DNA of 64,000 nucleotides from Actinoallomurus oryzae (GTDB lineage Bacteria > Actinomycetota > Actinomycetes > Streptosporangiales > Streptosporangiaceae). This document shows positions 35,621 to 44,748 of the stretch, in pieces; the first letter of the stretch is position 1, and the number at the start of each line of letters is the position of its first letter. The stretch is from contig NZ_BAABHF010000050.1 in NCBI RefSeq assembly GCF_039541955.1, forward strand, positions 62,001 to 126,000, in the 5' to 3' direction. A program made the position numbers and the translations under genes. Below the pieces are notes generated by a model. The model saw only the letters and a program-made list of their open reading frames with translations, did no database searches and was not told the DNA's origin.

Positions 35621-35637
35621 GTTCGGAAATTCCGAAC
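35621..35637. promoter_or_regulatory. LysR operator GTTCGGAA-A-TTCCGAAC
   Basis: Perfect 8-bp inverted repeat with a one-base centre, matching the T-N11-A pattern (TTCGGAAATTCCGAA). It lies 18 bases upstream of the LysR start and 56 bases upstream of the MFS start. Confidence 0.65.
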
Positions 35638-35692
35638 GGGCGTGCGGACGGGCCGGTGGAGCGCGCGCGGCCCGATCCGGACAGTGGGGCGC

Positions 35693-37039
35693 ATGACCAC
35701 TCTGAGATCTCCCGCCCGGGAGACGACCGGGCACGGGCTCGCGCTCTTCGGCATCGCTCTGGGCTACTTCATGGTGCTGCTCGACATGACCGTGCTGTCG
35801 GTGGCCGAGCCGGACCTGGCCGCCTCGCTGCACACCTCGGTGTCCGGCCTGCAGTGGGCGACGACCGGCTACACCGTGGTGTTCGGGGCGCTGCTGCTGT
35901 CGGCGGGGGCCGTGGCCGACCGGTACGGGGCGCACCGGGTGTTCCGCGTCGCGGTCGCGGTGTTCGGGCTCGGCTCGCTGCTGTCGGCGTTCGCGCCGGC
36001 GCTGGGCGTCCTCATCGCGCTGCGGGTGGTGCTCGGCGTCGCCGGTGCGGCGTGCGTGCCGGCGTCGATGGCGATGATCGCGCGGCTCTACCCGGTGCCG
36101 GCCGAGCGCACCCGGGCCGTCGCGGTCTGGGCGTCCGTCAGCGGCGCCGCGGTCGCGGCGGGCCCGATCGCCGGCGGCGTGCTGGTCGACCTCGTGGGCT
36201 GGCGTGCGATCTTCTGGGTGAACGTGCCGATCGCGCTGGCCGTCCTCGCGCTGGTCGCGGGGCCCGCGGTGCACTGCCCCCGCGGCGACCGGCGGATCGA
36301 CTGGGCGGCCCAGCTCGCCGCCTGCGCCGTGCTGGCGCTGCTGACCGACGCGCTGATCGCCGCCGGCGCCCGCTCCTGGGCGCACGTGGCCGGGTCCGGG
36401 GCGGCCACGGTGCTCGCTGCGGCCGGGTTCGCCGTCCTGGAGCGGCGCAGCGCGGCGCCGGTGCTCGACCGGGTGCTGCTGCGCGCGCGTGGGGTACGGG
36501 CCGGGCTGGCGGCCGGGGCGGCGGTGAACTTCGCCCTGAACGGTGGCCTGTTCGTGCTGCCGCTGCTGCTCCAGGAGCAGCGGCACCTCGGCGCGGCCGT
36601 CAGCGGGCTGGCCTTCCTGCCGCTCACCCTGCCGTTCGTGGCGAACCCGCCGGTGACCGGCCGGATCGTCGCGCGGGTCGGACCCCGTCCGCCGATCCTG
36701 GCGGGGATGACGCTGCTGACGCTGGGCGGTGCCGCGCTCGGCTGGGCGGTCGCCGCCGGGGCCGGGTACGCCGTGCTCGCCGCCGGGCTGCTGCTGACCG
36801 GGTTCGGCGTCTCGCTCGTGCTGCCCTCGCTGGTCGCGGCCATCCTCGACGTCGCGCCGGAGGGGACGGCCGGCGCGGCGGGCGGGACGCTGAACGCCGT
36901 ACGCCAGACCGGGGCGACGCTCGGGGTCGCCGCCATGGGTGCCGTGCTCGGCCACGGGACGGAGTACGCGCTGTTCCTGTCCGCCGGGGTGTGCCTCGTG
37001 GCGGGCGCCTGGTTCGCCCTCGCCGGCGACCGGCGCTGA
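35693..37039 (+). CDS. MFS transporter, DHA2 (drug:H+ antiporter) family
   Basis: Length is 448 aa with 12-14 predicted transmembrane helices. The start is typical of DHA2 exporters (YFMVLLDMTVLSVAEPDLAA), with motif C-like GAAVAAGPIAGGVLVDLVGW near helix 5 and motif A-like VADRYGAHRVFR between helices 2 and 3. ATG 35693 is used, with GTGGGG upstream. The divergent LysR gene and shared operator suggest induction by a toxic small molecule. The substrate is unknown. Confidence 0.9.
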   Translation: MTTLRSPARETTGHGLALFGIALGYFMVLLDMTVLSVAEPDLAASLHTSVSGLQWATTGYTVVFGALLLSAGAVADRYGAHRVFRVAVAVFGLGSLLSAFAPALGVLIALRVVLGVAGAACVPASMAMIARLYPVPAERTRAVAVWASVSGAAVAAGPIAGGVLVDLVGWRAIFWVNVPIALAVLALVAGPAVHCPRGDRRIDWAAQLAACAVLALLTDALIAAGARSWAHVAGSGAATVLAAAGFAVLERRSAAPVLDRVLLRARGVRAGLAAGAAVNFALNGGLFVLPLLLQEQRHLGAAVSGLAFLPLTLPFVANPPVTGRIVARVGPRPPILAGMTLLTLGGAALGWAVAAGAGYAVLAAGLLLTGFGVSLVLPSLVAAILDVAPEGTAGAAGGTLNAVRQTGATLGVAAMGAVLGHGTEYALFLSAGVCLVAGAWFALAGDRR

Positions 37040-37098
37040 GCGCGTGATTCCGGGCGGCGCGGGCGCGCATTACATTGGCGGGCAGGAGGTGGGATTTC

Positions 37099-38013
37099 AT
37101 GAGCGACCTGCCCGCCCGGATCTCGCTGCGTGAAGTGGGGCCCCGCGACGGTCTGCAGAACGAGGAGCCGGTACCGACGGAGGCCAAGGTCGAGCTGATC
37201 GACGCCCTGTCGCGTACGGGCGTCGGCCGCATCGAGGCCGTGTCGTTCGTGCATCCGAGGGCGATCCCGCAGATGGCGGACGCCGACGAGGTGTGGAGCC
37301 GGGTGCGCCGCGCCGGCGACGTACGCTACTCGGCCCTGGTGCCCAACCTCCGTGGTGCCGAGCGCGCGCTGGACGCCGGCTTCACCGAGCTGGAGGTCGT
37401 GGTCTCGGCCTCCGACACGCACAACCGCAAGAACGTGGGTCGCTCCACCGAGGAGTCGCTCGACGACATCACCAAGATCATCGATCTCGCGCACGGCCGT
37501 GGCGCCACCTGCCAGGTGATCGTCTCCACCGCGTGGGGCTGCCCGTACGAGGGTGACGTGCCGGTCGAGCGGGTCGTCGCGACCGCCACGCGGGCGGTGC
37601 GCGACGGGGCGGACAGCGCCTCGTTCGGCGACACGACCGGCATGGCGACCCCGGCGCGCGTGACCCGGCTGGTCGGGGAGTTCCGCATGGCCAACCCCGA
37701 GACCTCGCTCAACCTGCACTTCCACAACACCCGGGGCACGGGCCTCGCGAACGTGCTCGCGGCGCTCCAGCTGGGCGTGGCCGACTTCGACGCCAGCGTC
37801 GGTGGCCTGGGCGGCTGCCCCTACGCCCCCGGGGCGACCGGGAACATCGCGTCCGAAGAACTGGTTCACATGGTGGAGGACATGGGCGTGGCCACGGGCG
37901 TCGACCTCGATGCCCTCATCGACGTCGCCGCGAGGGCGGAGACGATGGTCGGCCACACGTTGCCCTCACAGGTGCTGCGCGCGGGCCCCCGGAGCCGCAC
38001 GATCTCTCCCTGA
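37099..38013 (+). CDS. Hydroxymethylglutaryl-CoA lyase
   Basis: TIM-barrel lyase of the HMGL family: HMG-CoA gives acetoacetate + acetyl-CoA, the last step of leucine degradation. Motifs are LREVGPRDGLQNE (metal/substrate residues, about 10-22), LHFHNTRGTG (metal-binding His pair) and the signature GGLGGCPYAPGATGN with catalytic Cys. Length is 304 aa. AGGAGGTG (37084-37091) fixes ATG 37099. The other leucine-catabolic genes are not adjacent, although acyl-CoA dehydrogenases and a carboxylase beta chain occur in the window. Confidence 0.93.
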   Translation: MSDLPARISLREVGPRDGLQNEEPVPTEAKVELIDALSRTGVGRIEAVSFVHPRAIPQMADADEVWSRVRRAGDVRYSALVPNLRGAERALDAGFTELEVVVSASDTHNRKNVGRSTEESLDDITKIIDLAHGRGATCQVIVSTAWGCPYEGDVPVERVVATATRAVRDGADSASFGDTTGMATPARVTRLVGEFRMANPETSLNLHFHNTRGTGLANVLAALQLGVADFDASVGGLGGCPYAPGATGNIASEELVHMVEDMGVATGVDLDALIDVAARAETMVGHTLPSQVLRAGPRSRTISP

Positions 38014-38091
38014 GCGATCGGGCCGCCTGGGTAGCAGGAAGGTAAGCCCCCGTTGGCTTCAAGTTCAGATTGGACGGGGAGCATATCTGTC

Positions 38092-40161
38092 ATGAGTGTC
38101 GAAGCCGGACAATTCTCCGAGGTGGAAGGCGAGTTCCCCGAAGACCGGTTTCTTGATCGCGAGGAGAGCTGGCTGCGGTTCAACCAGCGTGTGCTGGACC
38201 TGGCCGGCGACCCCGATCTTCCCCTGCTCGAACGCGTCCGCTTCCTCTCGATCTTCGCCAGCAATCTGGACGAGTTCTTCATGGTCCGGGTGGCCGGGCT
38301 GACCCGGCGCATGGCCACCGGGATCGCCGTGCAGACCGCGAGCGGCCGGCAGCCGCGCGAGGTGCTCGCCCGCACCTCCGAGGTCGCCCACGAGCTGATG
38401 CTCCGGCACGCCGCCTGCTTCCACGACGAGATCCTGCCCGCCCTCGCCAAGGAGGGCATCGAGATCCTGCGCTGGGATGAGCTGGCCGACACCGAGAAGG
38501 AGGAGCTCCACCGCCTGTTCCGGCGGCGGATCTACCCCGTGCTCACGCCACTCGTCGTCGATCCGGCGCACCCGTTCCCCTACATCTCCGGCCTGTCGCT
38601 CAACCTCGCCGTCGTCGTCCGCGACCCCGAGACCGAGGAGACGCTCTTCGCCCGGGTCAAGGTGCCGCCGCTGCTGCCGAGATTCCTGGAGGCGTCACCG
38701 TCGCGGTTCGTCCCGCTCGAGGACGTGATCGCCGAGAACCTCCCGCAGCTGTTCACCGGCACCGAGATCCTCGAGCACCACGCGTTCCGCGTCACCCGCA
38801 ACCAGGATCTCGAGGTGGACGAGGACATCGCGGAGAACCTCCTCCAGGCGCTGGAGCGCGAGCTGCTGCGCCGCCGCTTCGGCCCGGTCGTCCGGCTGGA
38901 GGTCGAGGAGTCGATCACCCCGGAGGTGCTCGAACTGCTGACCACCGAGCTCGGCCTGGACGAGAGCTCGGTCTACCGGGTGCCCGGCCCGCTCGACCTC
39001 GGCGGCCTCGACGCGATCGCCGACCTGGACCGCAGCGAGCTGAAGTACCCGCCGTTCGTGCCCTCGGAGGCGGCCCTCCCGCACGACACCGACATCTTCG
39101 CCACGCTGCGCGACCACGACGTGCTCGTGCACCACCCGTACGACTCGTTCACGACGAGCGTCGAGCGGCTCATCGAGGACGCCGCCGCCGACCCGCAGGT
39201 GCTGGCGATCAAGCAGACGCTCTACCGGACGAGCGGCGACTCGCCGATCATCGACGCGCTCATCGACGCGGCCGAGGCGGGCAAGCAGGTCGTCGTGGTG
39301 GTGGAGATCAAGGCGCGGTTCGACGAGCGCGCCAACATCACCTGGGCACGCAAGCTGGAGCAGGCCGGCTGCCACGTCGTCTACGGCTTCGTCGGCCTCA
39401 AGACGCACTGCAAGCTGGCCCTCGTCGTCCGCGAGGAGTCCGACGGGACCCTGCGCCGCTACTGCCACATCGGCACCGGCAACTACAACCCCAAGACCGC
39501 CCGCATCTACGAGGACTACGGCCTGCTCACCGCCGACCCGCAGGTGGGCGAGGACGTCACGGACCTGTTCAACCACCTCACCGGCTACACGCGTGACACC
39601 GAGTACCGGCGGCTCCTGGTCGCGCCGTACTCCCTGCGCGCCGGCCTGGTGAGGCGCATCGAGCGGGAGACCGACAACCAGCTGCGAGGCCGGCCAGCGC
39701 GCATTCGCTTCAAGTGCAACGCCCTCGTGGACGAAGTGATCATCGACGCGCTGTATCGCGCGTCGCAGGCGGGCGTGCCGATCGACATCTGGGTGCGTGG
39801 CATCTGCGCGCTGCGGCCCGGCGTGAGCGGGCTGTCGGAGACGATCCAGGTGCGCAGCGTCCTCGGCCGCTTCCTGGAGCACTCGCGCATCTACGCCTTC
39901 GAGAACGGCGGCGAGCCGGAGGTGTGGATCGGCAGCGCCGACCTCATGCACCGCAACCTCGACCGCCGCGTCGAGGTGCTCGTCCGCGTCACCGACCGGA
40001 ACCACTGCGCGGACCTGCTGGGCCGCTTCGACCTGGCGATGGGCATGGACACCCAGTGCTGGCTGCTGAACGAAGACGGCGACTGGACCCGGCACGGAGG
40101 CTCCACGCACATCCAGACCCACCTCATGCGGACGCGGCGATGGAGGACCGTCGATGGGTGA
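38092..40161 (+). CDS. ppk1: Polyphosphate kinase 1
   Basis: Makes inorganic polyphosphate from ATP. Length is 689 aa. The PPK N-domain starts at FLDREESWLRFNQRVLD, followed by the head domain. Two phospholipase-D-like C-domains carry the autophosphorylated His in YCHIGTGNYNPKTARIYEDY (about residue 460) and a second conserved His in WIGSADLMHRNLDRR (about 615). ATG 38092 has GGGGAG ten bases upstream. Its stop overlaps the start of the Nudix gene by eight bases. Confidence 0.96.
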   Translation: MSVEAGQFSEVEGEFPEDRFLDREESWLRFNQRVLDLAGDPDLPLLERVRFLSIFASNLDEFFMVRVAGLTRRMATGIAVQTASGRQPREVLARTSEVAHELMLRHAACFHDEILPALAKEGIEILRWDELADTEKEELHRLFRRRIYPVLTPLVVDPAHPFPYISGLSLNLAVVVRDPETEETLFARVKVPPLLPRFLEASPSRFVPLEDVIAENLPQLFTGTEILEHHAFRVTRNQDLEVDEDIAENLLQALERELLRRRFGPVVRLEVEESITPEVLELLTTELGLDESSVYRVPGPLDLGGLDAIADLDRSELKYPPFVPSEAALPHDTDIFATLRDHDVLVHHPYDSFTTSVERLIEDAAADPQVLAIKQTLYRTSGDSPIIDALIDAAEAGKQVVVVVEIKARFDERANITWARKLEQAGCHVVYGFVGLKTHCKLALVVREESDGTLRRYCHIGTGNYNPKTARIYEDYGLLTADPQVGEDVTDLFNHLTGYTRDTEYRRLLVAPYSLRAGLVRRIERETDNQLRGRPARIRFKCNALVDEVIIDALYRASQAGVPIDIWVRGICALRPGVSGLSETIQVRSVLGRFLEHSRIYAFENGGEPEVWIGSADLMHRNLDRRVEVLVRVTDRNHCADLLGRFDLAMGMDTQCWLLNEDGDWTRHGGSTHIQTHLMRTRRWRTVDG

Positions 40162-41038
40162 TGGCCCCGACCCGATCCGGGCGGCGGGCGCCGTCCTGTG
40201 GCGGCCCGGAGAGAGCGGTCCCGAGGTCGCGCTGGTCCACCGGCCCAGGTACGACGACTGGTCCTTTCCCAAGGGCAAGGCCAAGGACGGCGAGCACGTG
40301 CTCCGTACGGCCGTACGCGAGGTCTGGGAGGAGAGCGGCGTCCGGCCGGTCCTGGGCCGCCGCCTGCCCGCGCGCGAGTATGAGAAGGAGCGCCGGCCCA
40401 AGCGCGTCGACTACTGGGCGGCCACCGGAGATGGCGGCGACTTCCGCCCGAACGAGGAGATCGACCGGGTCGAGTGGCTGCCGGTGCCCGAGGCCGAGCG
40501 GCGGCTGAGCTACGAGCACGACGCCGACCTGCTGCGCGAGTTCGCCTCCGGCCCCAGCCGGACCACGCCGTACATCGTGCTGCGGCACACCTCGGCCGGT
40601 GACAAGCGCGCGTGGGACGGCGACGACGGGCTGCGGCCCCTCGACGAGCGCGGTCGTGCCGGGGCCGCCGCGCTGGCCGAGACGCTGGCGGCGTACGGCC
40701 CGGCCCGGGTGTTCAGCTCCGCGACCGCGCGCTGCGTGGAGACCGTGCTGCCGTACGCCGCGCGGATGAGCACCGACATCCGTACCGACTGGGCGTTCTC
40801 GATGGGCACGCCGATGGGCGCCTCGAAGGAGGCGGGCGGCCGGTTCGCCCGGCTCATCGGCGAGGGCGTCGCGGCGCTCGTCTGCACCCATGGCGAACTG
40901 GTGCCCGAACTGGTCGAGCGCGCCTGCGAGACGCTCGGCGCGCCCGCGCCGGAGGATCCCCGGCTGCCCAAGGGCGGCTTCTGGGTGCTGCACGTCGCCG
41001 ACGGCGCGCTCGTCTCAGCGGAGCGGCACCGCTTCTGA
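40154..41038 (+). CDS. Nudix hydrolase fused to histidine phosphatase (MutT1-like)
   Basis: The N-terminal Nudix domain has the box GKAKDGEHVLRTAVREVWEE followed by SGV (about residues 38-61). The C-terminal SixA-like histidine phosphatase domain (about 140-290) starts YIVLRHTSAGD, with RHT in place of the usual RHG, and has a later CTHGE. The same two-domain arrangement next to ppk1 is known for mycobacterial MutT1, which degrades 8-oxo-dGTP and diadenosine polyphosphates. That function is inferred. It is translationally coupled to ppk1. A dispersed repeat begins at its stop. Confidence 0.9.
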   Translation: MGDGPDPIRAAGAVLWRPGESGPEVALVHRPRYDDWSFPKGKAKDGEHVLRTAVREVWEESGVRPVLGRRLPAREYEKERRPKRVDYWAATGDGGDFRPNEEIDRVEWLPVPEAERRLSYEHDADLLREFASGPSRTTPYIVLRHTSAGDKRAWDGDDGLRPLDERGRAGAAALAETLAAYGPARVFSSATARCVETVLPYAARMSTDIRTDWAFSMGTPMGASKEAGGRFARLIGEGVAALVCTHGELVPELVERACETLGAPAPEDPRLPKGGFWVLHVADGALVSAERHRF

Positions 41039-41106
41039 CCGAGCGAAGCGAGGGAAGCGAATACGCGCGGCGGCGGTCACCTCCTCCGACGAAGGAGGAT
41101 TCCTGA
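41036..41106 (+). repeat. Dispersed SD-hairpin repeat, copy B
   Basis: Starts at the TGA stop of the Nudix gene (TGACCGAGCGAAGCGAGGGA) and ends with TCCTCC-GACGAA-GGAGGA followed by TTCCTGA. The hairpin is a perfect 6-bp stem with a 6-base loop. No open frame of note starts after it. The next gene starts at 41159. Confidence 0.7.
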
Positions 41107-41158
41107 GCGATGTGATACTTCTCGTACATCATCGGCGGGCGAAAGGGTGTGTGATCGG

Positions 41159-42244
41159 ATGCCGCACGAGGTACGAGGGGTCGTCGCGCGTTCCAAGGGC
41201 GCGCAGGTCGCCATCGAGACGATCGTCGTCCCCGACCCGGGGCCCGGCGAGGCCCTGGTCGAGGTCCGGTCCTGCGGCGTGTGCCACACCGACCTGCACT
41301 ACCGCGAGGGCGGCATCAACGACGAGTTCCCGTTCCTGCTCGGCCACGAGGCCGCCGGTGTGGTCGAGGCGGTCGGCGAGGGCGTCACCGACGTCGCGCC
41401 GGGCGACTTCGTCATCCTCAACTGGCGCGCGGTCTGCGGGCAGTGCCGCGCCTGCCTGCGCGGCCGTCCCTGGTACTGCTTCGCGACGCACAACGCCGCG
41501 CAGAAGATGACGCTGACCGACGGCACCGAGCTCTCACCCGCCCTGGGCATCGGCGCGTTCGCCGAGAAGACCCTCGTGCACGCGGGTCAGTGCACCAAGG
41601 TGAACCCCGCCGCCTCGCCCGCCGCGGCCGGGCTGCTGGGCTGCGGCGTCATGGCCGGCCTCGGCGCGGCGATCAACACCGGCGGCGTGACGCGGGGCGA
41701 CTCGGTCGCGGTCATCGGCTGCGGCGGTGTCGGCGACGCCGCGATCGCCGGGGCACGCCTGGCCGGCGCCGCGAAGATCATCGCCGTCGACATCGACGAC
41801 CGGAAGCTGGAGTGGGCCCGCGGCTTCGGCGCCACCGACACCGTGAACTCCCGCGAGACCGACCCGGTCGAGGCGATCCGCGCGCTGACCGGCGGCAACG
41901 GCGCCGACGTGGTGGTCGAGGCCATCGGCCGGCCCGAGACGTACGAGCAGGCGTTCTACGCCCGCGACCTGGCCGGCACGGTCGTCCTCGTCGGCGTGCC
42001 GACCCCCGAGATGAAGATCGAGCTGCCGCTGCTGGAGGTGTTCGGCCGCGGCGGGGCGCTGAAGTCCTCCTGGTACGGCGACTGCCTGCCCTCCCGCGAC
42101 TTCCCGATGCTCGTGGATCTCTACCTCCAGGGCCGCCTCGACCTCGACGGCTTCGTCTCCGAGACCATCGGCCTGGACGAGGTCGAGGAGGCGTTCGGCA
42201 AGATGGAGCGCGGCGAGGTCCTGCGCTCGGTGGTGAACCTGTGA
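41159..42244 (+). CDS. mscR: S-(hydroxymethyl)mycothiol dehydrogenase (MscR)
   Basis: Zinc-dependent medium-chain alcohol dehydrogenase of 361 aa. It oxidises the formaldehyde-mycothiol adduct to S-formylmycothiol and may reduce S-nitrosomycothiol. The catalytic zinc site CGVCHTDLHYREGG (about residues 38-51) and GHEAAG are present. Structural-zinc cysteines occur in CGQCRACLRGRPWYC. The NAD fold has GCGGVGDAA (about 180). It is followed, with a 4-base overlap, by an MBL hydrolase, the same pair as mycobacterial Rv2259-Rv2260. ATG 41159 is chosen, with AAGGG eleven bases upstream. Confidence 0.92.
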   Translation: MPHEVRGVVARSKGAQVAIETIVVPDPGPGEALVEVRSCGVCHTDLHYREGGINDEFPFLLGHEAAGVVEAVGEGVTDVAPGDFVILNWRAVCGQCRACLRGRPWYCFATHNAAQKMTLTDGTELSPALGIGAFAEKTLVHAGQCTKVNPAASPAAAGLLGCGVMAGLGAAINTGGVTRGDSVAVIGCGGVGDAAIAGARLAGAAKIIAVDIDDRKLEWARGFGATDTVNSRETDPVEAIRALTGGNGADVVVEAIGRPETYEQAFYARDLAGTVVLVGVPTPEMKIELPLLEVFGRGGALKSSWYGDCLPSRDFPMLVDLYLQGRLDLDGFVSETIGLDEVEEAFGKMERGEVLRSVVNL

Positions 42245-42861
42245 TCGGTCATCTCGTCACCTCCGGGACGTTCAGCCTCGACGGCGGCACCTGGGACGTC
42301 GACAACAACGTGTGGCTGGTCGGCGACGACCGCGAGGTGCTCGTCATCGACGCCGCGCACGACGCCGACGCGATCGCCGCCGCGGTCGGCGACCGCCGCC
42401 TGACCGCGATCGTCTCGACCCACGCCCACAACGACCACATCGACGCCGCCGCCGAGCTGGCCGGCCGTACGGGCGCGCCGATCCTGCTGCACCCGGACGA
42501 CATGGTGCTGTGGCGGATGACCTACCCCGACCGCGAGCCGGACCGCGCCCTCGCGGACGGCGACGAGCTGACCGTGGCCGGCACGACCCTGCGGGTGCTG
42601 CACACGCCGGGCCACGCCCCGGGCGCGGTCTGCCTCTACGCCCCGGACCTGGGCACGGTCTTCACCGGCGACACGCTGTTCAACGGCGGCCCGGGCGCGA
42701 CCGGGCGCTCCTACTCCGACTTCGGCGTGATCATCGACTCGATCCGCGACCGCCTGCTGACCCTCCCGCCGGACACCGTCGTACGGACCGGGCACGGCGA
42801 CACCACGACGATCGGCGACGAGGCGCCGCACCTCGACGAGTGGATCGCCCGGGGCCACTGA
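42241..42861 (+). CDS. Metallo-beta-lactamase-fold hydrolase, partner of MscR
   Basis: Glyoxalase II-like hydrolase of 206 aa. Zinc-binding motifs are THAHNDHIDAA (about residues 60-70), HTPGHAPGAVCLY, FTGDTLF and a final His in TGHGDTT. The GTG start overlaps the mscR stop. In actinobacteria this neighbour is proposed to hydrolyse S-formylmycothiol to formate and mycothiol, which would complete formaldehyde detoxification. That role is inferred from the pairing. Confidence 0.88.
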   Translation: MIGHLVTSGTFSLDGGTWDVDNNVWLVGDDREVLVIDAAHDADAIAAAVGDRRLTAIVSTHAHNDHIDAAAELAGRTGAPILLHPDDMVLWRMTYPDREPDRALADGDELTVAGTTLRVLHTPGHAPGAVCLYAPDLGTVFTGDTLFNGGPGATGRSYSDFGVIIDSIRDRLLTLPPDTVVRTGHGDTTTIGDEAPHLDEWIARGH

Positions 42862-42862
42862 G

Positions 42863-43258
42863 GTGGCGAGCCTGGAGGACGCGGAGCGGATCGCCTCGGC
42901 GCTGCCCGAGGTGACCGAGGGCACGCGCTACGGCAACCGCACGTGGCTGGTCCGCGGCAAGGGTTTCGCCTGGGAACGCCCGTTCAGCAAGGCCGACCTC
43001 AAGCGGTTCGGGGACGCCACCCCGCCGGACGGCCCCATCCTGGCCGTCCGGGTCGAGGACCTCGGCGACAAGGAGGCCGCGCTCGCCGCACACCCGGCGT
43101 CCTTCTTCACGATCCCGCACTTCGACGGGTACGCCGCCGTGCTCATCCAGCTCCGCCGCGTGGGCGAGAAGGAGCTGGCCGAGGCGATCGCCGACGCCTG
43201 GCTGGCCTGCGCGCCGCGCACGCTCGCGAAGGAGTACCTGGGTCGGTCGCCGGCGTAG
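42863..43258 (+). CDS. MmcQ/YjbR-family protein
   Basis: Length is 131 aa. The N-terminus (ALPEVTEGTRYGNRTWLVRG), the FAWERPF strand, and the C-terminal WLACAPRTLAKEYL segment are typical of YjbR/MmcQ proteins, which have a CyaY-like DNA-binding-type fold. The GTG start is one base after the MBL stop, so it is probably part of the mscR operon. Function unknown. Confidence 0.82.
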   Translation: MASLEDAERIASALPEVTEGTRYGNRTWLVRGKGFAWERPFSKADLKRFGDATPPDGPILAVRVEDLGDKEAALAAHPASFFTIPHFDGYAAVLIQLRRVGEKELAEAIADAWLACAPRTLAKEYLGRSPA

Positions 43259-43289
43259 CGCTCGGGCGCCCACCAGGCCCGTCACCCGG

Positions 43290-44234
43290 TCAGGGACGGG
43301 TGGGCGGGTGAGGGGTCTCGTTGGTCCAGCCCGCCTTCAGATAGGTCATCCCCGTGTGTCCTACTCCCGTGATCGGGCTCTGGGAGAGGAGCACCGCGCC
43401 CGCCGGGTCGACCAGGTATCGAGTGCCGTGGATGATGAGCGCGTACCCCGATCGCCCCTGCTCGTCCTTTGCCCGGCCGGCGTCCTTGACGTCCGGTCGT
43501 CCGGCCAGCGCGCGGAAGGCCGCCGCCCTGGTCTTCGGTGTGGCCGGCGCCTCGGCCAGCAGCTCGGCGAGCAGGTCGTCGGTGTAGGCGTCGATGTCCT
43601 TCTGGCGCCAGAGGGGGGAGACGGACCGGGCGACGCCGTTCGCCCACTTCTCGATGCCCTTCGTGGTGGTGGGCAGTTTCCTGATCTGGTTGAGGGTGAA
43701 CATGTGGTCCGCCACCTCGAAGGGACGCGGCGACTTCTTCTTGCTCCGATAGACCGTCCCCGGCTTGCCCGCCCCGTCGCGGCCCTCCAGGATCAGCAGT
43801 CCCCCCCAGTAGTAGCCGTCCTTGCCGTACCAGCTGTCGTCGATCTCCTTGGTGGACTGCACCTCCCGAAGCACGCTGACATGCCAGTACGCGCCGTCGG
43901 CGGCCGGCTGCCGCTCCGCGTTGGTCGCCGCGGCCAGCAGCACCTGCCGTGTGGACGGCAGGGTGGTGGAGGGGGAGCGCTTCACGGGCCGGGGCGCGGG
44001 CGTGGAGCCGCCGGAGACCGCGAAGACGGCGGCCCCGGCGGCGGCGGCGAGGCCTCCCACGACGGCCGTCCACCGGGCGAACCCGCGAGCGCGCACGCTC
44101 CGGGTGCCCACCCGTGGTGCCGCGGACGGGGAGTCGATGGCCGCCAGCAGCCGCTCCCGGCCGGTGTCCAGACGCTGCCGGGACGGGATCGGGGCGTCGG
44201 CACGCATCGTACGCACCAGATCGAGATCGTTCAC
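43290..44234 (-). CDS. CU044_5270-family-like membrane protein (orphaned partner of a broken sigma gene)
   Basis: Length is 314 aa. The N-terminal cytoplasmic segment (NDLDLVRTMRADAPIPSRQR) is followed by one transmembrane helix (about residues 57-77). A large extracytoplasmic domain has the paralogue-shared blocks SWYGKDGYYWGG, FRALAGRPDVKDAGRAKDEQ and TYLKAGWTNETP. The topology resembles an anti-sigma factor, but no zinc motif is seen. GAGGTG seven bases upstream fixes GTG 44234. It follows the disrupted sigma gene by ten bases and is a paralogue of the gene at 45670. Confidence 0.78.
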   Translation of the reverse strand: MNDLDLVRTMRADAPIPSRQRLDTGRERLLAAIDSPSAAPRVGTRSVRARGFARWTAVVGGLAAAAGAAVFAVSGGSTPAPRPVKRSPSTTLPSTRQVLLAAATNAERQPAADGAYWHVSVLREVQSTKEIDDSWYGKDGYYWGGLLILEGRDGAGKPGTVYRSKKKSPRPFEVADHMFTLNQIRKLPTTTKGIEKWANGVARSVSPLWRQKDIDAYTDDLLAELLAEAPATPKTRAAAFRALAGRPDVKDAGRAKDEQGRSGYALIIHGTRYLVDPAGAVLLSQSPITGVGHTGMTYLKAGWTNETPHPPTRP

Positions 44235-44244
44235 GGCCGGCACC

Positions 44245-44560
44245 TCAGCTTTCCTCTGTAACGAACATGGGGTTCCCGTCGCCGAGCGCGACACGGATCT
44301 TCCGCCGAGCGCGGTGCAGCCGTGACCGCACCGTTCCCACGGAGGTGCCCAACGCCTGGGCCGGGCCGGCGTTTCTCGAACGCCCGGTAGAACGTCTCGG
44401 CGGTGACGTCATCGGCGAGATCGTCACCCAGCCTGCGGGCGACGTAACGGCTGATGTGGGCCGCGTGCCGCTCATACAGCGCGGCGAACACCCCGGGCTC
44501 CCGCCAGGACCGCTCGATGACAGCGGCGTCGCTCGCGCCGTGTCGGGTCGGCACAGTCAT
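44245..44560 (-). pseudogene. Sigma-70 family factor broken by an internal deletion and frameshift
   Basis: From ATG 44560 (CAGGAG upstream) the frame encodes a sigma region 2: FAALYERHAAHISRYVARRL, then GDDLADDVTAETFYRAFEKR. At about 44370 the homology jumps to another frame encoding only region 4: AQALGTSVGTVRSRLHRARR, ending at TGA 44245. The roughly 90 codons that normally join these parts are missing, and the two halves are out of frame. Expression signals upstream and the partner gene downstream are intact, which suggests recent decay. An intact homologous module lies at 45670-47309. Confidence 0.82.
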
Positions 44561-44748
44561 ACGGCTCCTGTCTCTCGCAGCCGGGGATCCGGCCGTACGC
44601 GGGTGTGCGCTTCACCCGCTTTTCCCCGAACCTGCGATCGAGTTCCCTCGAGGAGCCGCCGCCGTAAGAGACGCCGGAATCTTCGGCACCGGCGTGTTCG
44701 GCGCGGTGCCGGTCGGTGGCATGAGCCGTGGCCGGCGCGAGCCGGTCC

